The notes under the pieces are model-generated. The model saw only the letters and a list, made by a program, of their open reading frames with translations. It had not been told where the DNA came from and ran no database searches. From positions 1-32,283 of the forward strand of contig DASUHM010000026.1 in the NCBI GenBank assembly GCA_036273515.1: a stretch of 32,283 nt of DNA, given 5' to 3'. The position numbers and the translations under genes were made by a program. Position 1 is the stretch's first letter. Each line of letters begins with the position of its first letter. Below are positions 29,172 to 32,283 of this stretch, piece after piece. This DNA is from Gaiellales bacterium. Lineage in GTDB: Bacteria > Actinomycetota > Thermoleophilia > Gaiellales > JAICJC01.

Positions 29172-31711
29172 GGCGGCTCGCGCGAGCGCTGCTCGGCGGC
29201 CGCGGGCCGCGCGTGGACCCGGCCGGCTGCGATGCCCTGGTCGCGCAGCTCGAGGCCGAGCGCGACCACTACTCACGGGTGCTCGCCGCGGCCACGGGCG
29301 ACGCGATCTTCACCACCGGCGGCGACGGCGTCCTCACCCTCTTCAACGACGGCGCCGAGCGGCTGCTCGGCTACTCGGCGGACGAGGTCGTGGGCCGCAT
29401 GCGCGCGCTCGAGCTGCACCTGCCCGAGGAGATCGAGGCGGCCGCCCGCGAGCTCGGCGTCGAGCCCGGCCGGGCCGTGTTCACGACGCTGGCCGGCCGC
29501 GGGGCCGAGGCGCGGGAGTGGACGTTCGTCCGCCGCGACGGCTCCCACGTCCGCGTCGCCCACACCGTCACGACCCTGCGCGACGAGCACGGCGAGATCG
29601 TCGGCCACGTCGGCCTCGCCCACGACATCACCGCCCGCCACCGCGGCGAGCAGGCGCTGCGCAAGTCGGAGGAGCGCTTCCGCGCGCTGTCCGAGCACGC
29701 GCCGGTCGGGATCGTCCAGACCGACGAGCTCGGCGGCTGCTGGTACGCGAACCGGCGCTTCTGCGAGATCGTCGGCCGTTCCGTCGCCGAGGTGCGAGGC
29801 GCCGGCTGGCTCGAGATCCTGGGCGGCGACGACGGCTCGGGCGTCCTCGAGCGGTGGTCGGCCGAGCTCGGCGAGGGCCGCGGCTTCGACGCCGAGTTCC
29901 GGGTCACCCGCCCCGACGGCACGGCCGCGCACGTGCGGGCCACCGCCGGGCCGATCCAGGCCGACGGCGGGCGCGCAACCGGTTTCGTCATCACCACCCA
30001 GGACATCTCCGAGCGGGTCGGCGCCCAGCGCCGGCTCTCCGAGCAGGAGCAGCTCTTCCGCGACACGCTCGAGAACGTGGCGCTGGCCGCCGTGCAGCTC
30101 GACCCGGCCGGCCGCGTCGTCTACTGCAACCCGCACCTGGCCGAGCTGCTGGGCCGGCGGGCCGAGACGCTCGCGGGCCTCGACTGGTTCGCCGAGGTCG
30201 TGCCGCCGGAGCGCTCGTGGACGCGCGAGGCGTTCGAGCAGTCGATGCGCGGCGAGCTCGAGCGCCCCCACCACGAGAACCAGATCGTGACTGCGAGCGG
30301 CGACCGGCGCGTCATCGCCTGGTCGACGATCGTCCACCACGACGCCGACGGCGCCGTCAGCGGATCCATCTCGCTCGGCCAGGACGTGACCGAGCGCCGC
30401 CGCGACGAGCAGCGCGTCTCCCACCTCGCCTACCACGACGACCTCACCGGCCTGCCCAACCGGATGTCGTTCTCCGACCACCTGGTGGCGACGGTCGCCG
30501 AGGCGGAGCGGGGCGAGGCCGAGATCGCCGTCCTCTTCTGCGACATCGACGCGTTCAAGCTCGTGAACGACTCGCTCGGCCATGCCGCCGGCGATGAGCT
30601 CCTGCGCCACGTCGCCACCCGCCTGCGCGCCGTCACCCGCTCGGCCGACATGATCGCCCGCCAGTCCGGCGACGAGTTCCTCGTGCTCGTGCGCGACACC
30701 CGCGGCAGCCGCGCCGACGTCGCCCAGCTGGCCGAGTCGCTCGCCGCCCGCATCGAGCACGCCATCTCCTCCCCGTTCTCGGTCGAGGGCCACGAGGTCG
30801 TGATCGGCGTCTCGGTGGGGACGAGCGTGTTCCCCGACGACGGCCGCACCGCCGAGGAGCTCCTGCACCACGCCGACGCCGAGATGTACCAGGCCAAGTC
30901 CGCCCGCCAGGGCCGGCGCGTGCGCGAGCGCGCGTCCGACGACCCGGCCCGCGACCTCGAGATGGCGGCCGCGCTGCACCATGCCATCGCCCGCGGCCAG
31001 CTGGTGCTCGAGTACCAGCCCATCGTCGAGCTCGCCACGGGCACGATGCAGAACGTCGAGGCGCTCGTGCGCTGGGACCGCGCCGGCGAGCTCGTCACAC
31101 CCGGCCAGTTCCTGCCCGCGGCCGAGCGCACCGGCCTGCTCACGCCCATCACCCACTGGGTGGTCGAGGAGGCGATCCGCCAGCTCGACCGCTGGGGCGC
31201 GGTCGGCATGGAGGTGGACGTCTCGGTCAACGTGCCGCCGGCGATGCTCGACCGGCGCATGCGCGACCGGCTCGTCCGCCTGGCCGGCGAGCACCGCCTG
31301 CGCCGCGGCGCGATCACGCTCGAGCTGGTCGAGTCGGCCATGATGGACGACCGCCGCCTGTTCGACCACCTCGAGTCCCTGCGGGCCGCCGGCTACCGGA
31401 TCGCGATCGACGACTTCGGCAGCGGCCACTCGTCGCTCGCCCGGGTCGCCCAGCTCCCGGTCGACGTGCTCAAGATCGACCGCAGCCTGATCGCCGGGAT
31501 CTGCGACTCGCCGCGCGAGGAGGCGATCGTGCGCGCGATCATCGCGACCGCCGAGGCGCTCGACGCCGTGGTCGTGGCAGAGGGCATCGAGACCGAGGGC
31601 CAGCGCACCGCCCTGCGCGCCCTGGGCGTGCGCTCGGGGCAGGGCTACCTGTTCGCGCGGCCGATGGCCGCCCGGCTGGTGGCCGAGGCGCGCGCGGCCG
31701 ACGCCGCCTAG
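29168..31711 (+). CDS. Triple-PAS GGDEF-EAL c-di-GMP enzyme with SGDEF site
   Basis: An 847-residue soluble protein: three PAS/PAC modules (about 30-160, 165-288 and 290-412; linkers HDITARHRGEQALR, DISERVGAQRRLSE and QDVTERRRDEQRVS), GGDEF (about 418-580) and EAL (about 592-840). The cyclase motif is SGDEF (Ser500) instead of GGDEF, which may reduce or retain activity. EAL residues are intact: Glu631 in EALVRW, SVNVPPAML, LELVESAMM, DDFGSGHSS, LKIDRSL, AEGIETEGQ and GQGYLFARP. Phosphodiesterase activity is thus the safer prediction. ATG 29168 is preferred because it overlaps the leader peptide stop; ATG 29150 adds six residues. The FliA-like promoter suggests co-expression with motility genes. 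Confidence 0.94.
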   Translation: MRRLARALLGGRGPRVDPAGCDALVAQLEAERDHYSRVLAAATGDAIFTTGGDGVLTLFNDGAERLLGYSADEVVGRMRALELHLPEEIEAAARELGVEPGRAVFTTLAGRGAEAREWTFVRRDGSHVRVAHTVTTLRDEHGEIVGHVGLAHDITARHRGEQALRKSEERFRALSEHAPVGIVQTDELGGCWYANRRFCEIVGRSVAEVRGAGWLEILGGDDGSGVLERWSAELGEGRGFDAEFRVTRPDGTAAHVRATAGPIQADGGRATGFVITTQDISERVGAQRRLSEQEQLFRDTLENVALAAVQLDPAGRVVYCNPHLAELLGRRAETLAGLDWFAEVVPPERSWTREAFEQSMRGELERPHHENQIVTASGDRRVIAWSTIVHHDADGAVSGSISLGQDVTERRRDEQRVSHLAYHDDLTGLPNRMSFSDHLVATVAEAERGEAEIAVLFCDIDAFKLVNDSLGHAAGDELLRHVATRLRAVTRSADMIARQSGDEFLVLVRDTRGSRADVAQLAESLAARIEHAISSPFSVEGHEVVIGVSVGTSVFPDDGRTAEELLHHADAEMYQAKSARQGRRVRERASDDPARDLEMAAALHHAIARGQLVLEYQPIVELATGTMQNVEALVRWDRAGELVTPGQFLPAAERTGLLTPITHWVVEEAIRQLDRWGAVGMEVDVSVNVPPAMLDRRMRDRLVRLAGEHRLRRGAITLELVESAMMDDRRLFDHLESLRAAGYRIAIDDFGSGHSSLARVAQLPVDVLKIDRSLIAGICDSPREEAIVRAIIATAEALDAVVVAEGIETEGQRTALRALGVRSGQGYLFARPMAARLVAEARAADAA

Positions 31712-31714
31712 CGG

Positions 31715-32236
31715 CTAGGCCAGCTGGTCGATCTGCAGCCCCTGCAGGAGCGCGGGGCTCACGCCGTAGCCCGAGGTCGCGCCCTGGCCGGTCGAGCCGA
31801 GGCCGTTCTGGAGCGCCTGGACGAGCTCGTCGTCCGACACGCCGAGCGCCGAGCTCAGGTCGGCGACGCGCTGCTGGAGGCTCTCGCCGCCGGCCTGGAT
31901 GCCGGCGCTGCTCGGGTGGTGGCGGTGGCCGGTGCCCTTGCGGTCGGCGATCCTCGCGGCCATCGCGTCGAGGTCGTTGGCCTGGCCGGTCATCGTCTGG
32001 TTGGCCTGGAGGCCCTGCTTGATCGTCGCCAGCAGATCGTCCTGCGAGATGCCCTTGGCCGAGGCGAGGTCGCTCAGGCTCTGGCCGCCCTGGAGGCTCT
32101 TGATGAGGTCGTCGGTGGTCGTCCCGAGCAGGTTCGCGACGCCCGAGAGCAGGGTGGTCGTCGAGGTGGTCGGGGCCGTGACGCCTGCGAGCGACTGGGC
32201 GAGCGATGCTGCCGAGCCGGAGATCGAGTTCTGCAT
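31715..32236 (-). CDS. Unrecognised protein with repeated 'DD-L' helical modules
   Basis: A 173-residue protein without signal peptide or TM helix. The N-terminal third is Ser/Thr/Ala/Gly-rich. Then come related helical modules: LLGTTTDDLIKSLQGGQSL, AKGISQDDLLATIKQGL and LGVSDDELVQALQNGLG, each with a small turn, an acidic pair and an amphipathic helix. Between the second and third lies a His-rich basic hinge (DRKGTGHRHHPSS). Such modules often mediate protein contacts, but I know no function for this family. Its stop is 3 nt from that of the convergent GGDEF-EAL gene. A GAGG ribosome binding site lies in a short inverted repeat before ATG 32236. Confidence 0.7.
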   Translation of the reverse strand: MQNSISGSAASLAQSLAGVTAPTTSTTTLLSGVANLLGTTTDDLIKSLQGGQSLSDLASAKGISQDDLLATIKQGLQANQTMTGQANDLDAMAARIADRKGTGHRHHPSSAGIQAGGESLQQRVADLSSALGVSDDELVQALQNGLGSTGQGATSGYGVSPALLQGLQIDQLA

Positions 32237-32283
32237 GGTGACCTCACCGGTGGGGGGATTGCCGATACCTCTTCGGTATCCCC
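32237..32283 (-). promoter_or_regulatory. Leader with competing hairpins, cut by window edge
   Basis: Next to the start codon, GGTGA-CC-TCACC (32237-32248) can fold over the ribosome binding site. Further upstream GATACC (32264-32269) pairs with GGTATC (32275-32280), and GGGGAT (32254-32259) can pair with ATCCCC (32278-32283); the two use shared bases and exclude each other. More of the leader lies outside the window. Confidence 0.4.

Overview
The window is very GC-rich chromosomal DNA with strong G/C preference at third codon positions. Gene content is typical of a free-living actinobacterium: an F420-type luciferase-like oxidoreductase, a GAF/HisKA_2 kinase with an ANTAR regulator, a PrmC-related methyltransferase, and NlpC/P60, SCO and CtaG proteins. 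I infer the class Thermoleophilia or a near relative from overall protein flavour; there is no rRNA marker, so this is inference. I see no tRNA or rRNA gene, CRISPR array, insertion sequence or phage gene.

Layout. Positions 1-5866 hold a copper/cytochrome-oxidase neighbourhood: a four-gene leftward run of membrane and secreted proteins including a His-rich lipoprotein, a TPM-like protein, CtaG, a SCO-type copper chaperone and a membrane protein. An MFS exporter follows (5960-7180). Positions 7177-10771 hold a cupredoxin coupled to a membrane GGDEF-EAL protein, then a peroxiredoxin-like gene with an in-frame TGA where the peroxidatic cysteine belongs (probable selenoprotein), then a small membrane protein. 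Positions 10768-12748 are a DtxR/MntR regulator and an NRAMP transporter behind a palindromic operator. Positions 12799-16328 carry an MTHFR-like gene coupled to a cytochrome P450, then HtrA. Positions 16522-21886 carry a PAS-GGDEF-EAL protein, a small membrane protein, a C-terminally anchored NlpC/P60 hydrolase, a second MFS protein and a frame-broken small gene. Positions 21883-24457 carry a cytidylate-kinase-like protein, a cation/Ca2+ exchanger and a PrmC-related methyltransferase. Positions 24454-28078 form a nitrogen-control unit: glutamine synthetase behind an attenuator leader, then a sensor kinase and an ANTAR antiterminator. Positions 28145-32236 carry an LLM oxidoreductase, a triple-PAS GGDEF-EAL protein and an unrecognised helical-repeat protein.

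The two strongest discoveries are (a) the glnA leader, where two hairpins with near-identical GACGG-containing loops precede and overlap a U-tract terminator, next to a kinase/ANTAR pair of the kind that acts on such leaders, and (b) the probable selenocysteine peroxiredoxin, which a standard annotation would split or truncate.

Window-wide habits also emerge. Many genes have a TANNNT -10 box only 6-8 nt before the start codon, which suggests leaderless transcripts. Four convergent gene pairs share a 4-bp YTAG stop. Coupled genes use ATGA/GTGA/TGATG overlaps. Three sites match a FliA (sigma-28) pattern with identical spacing, two of them in front of c-di-GMP enzymes.
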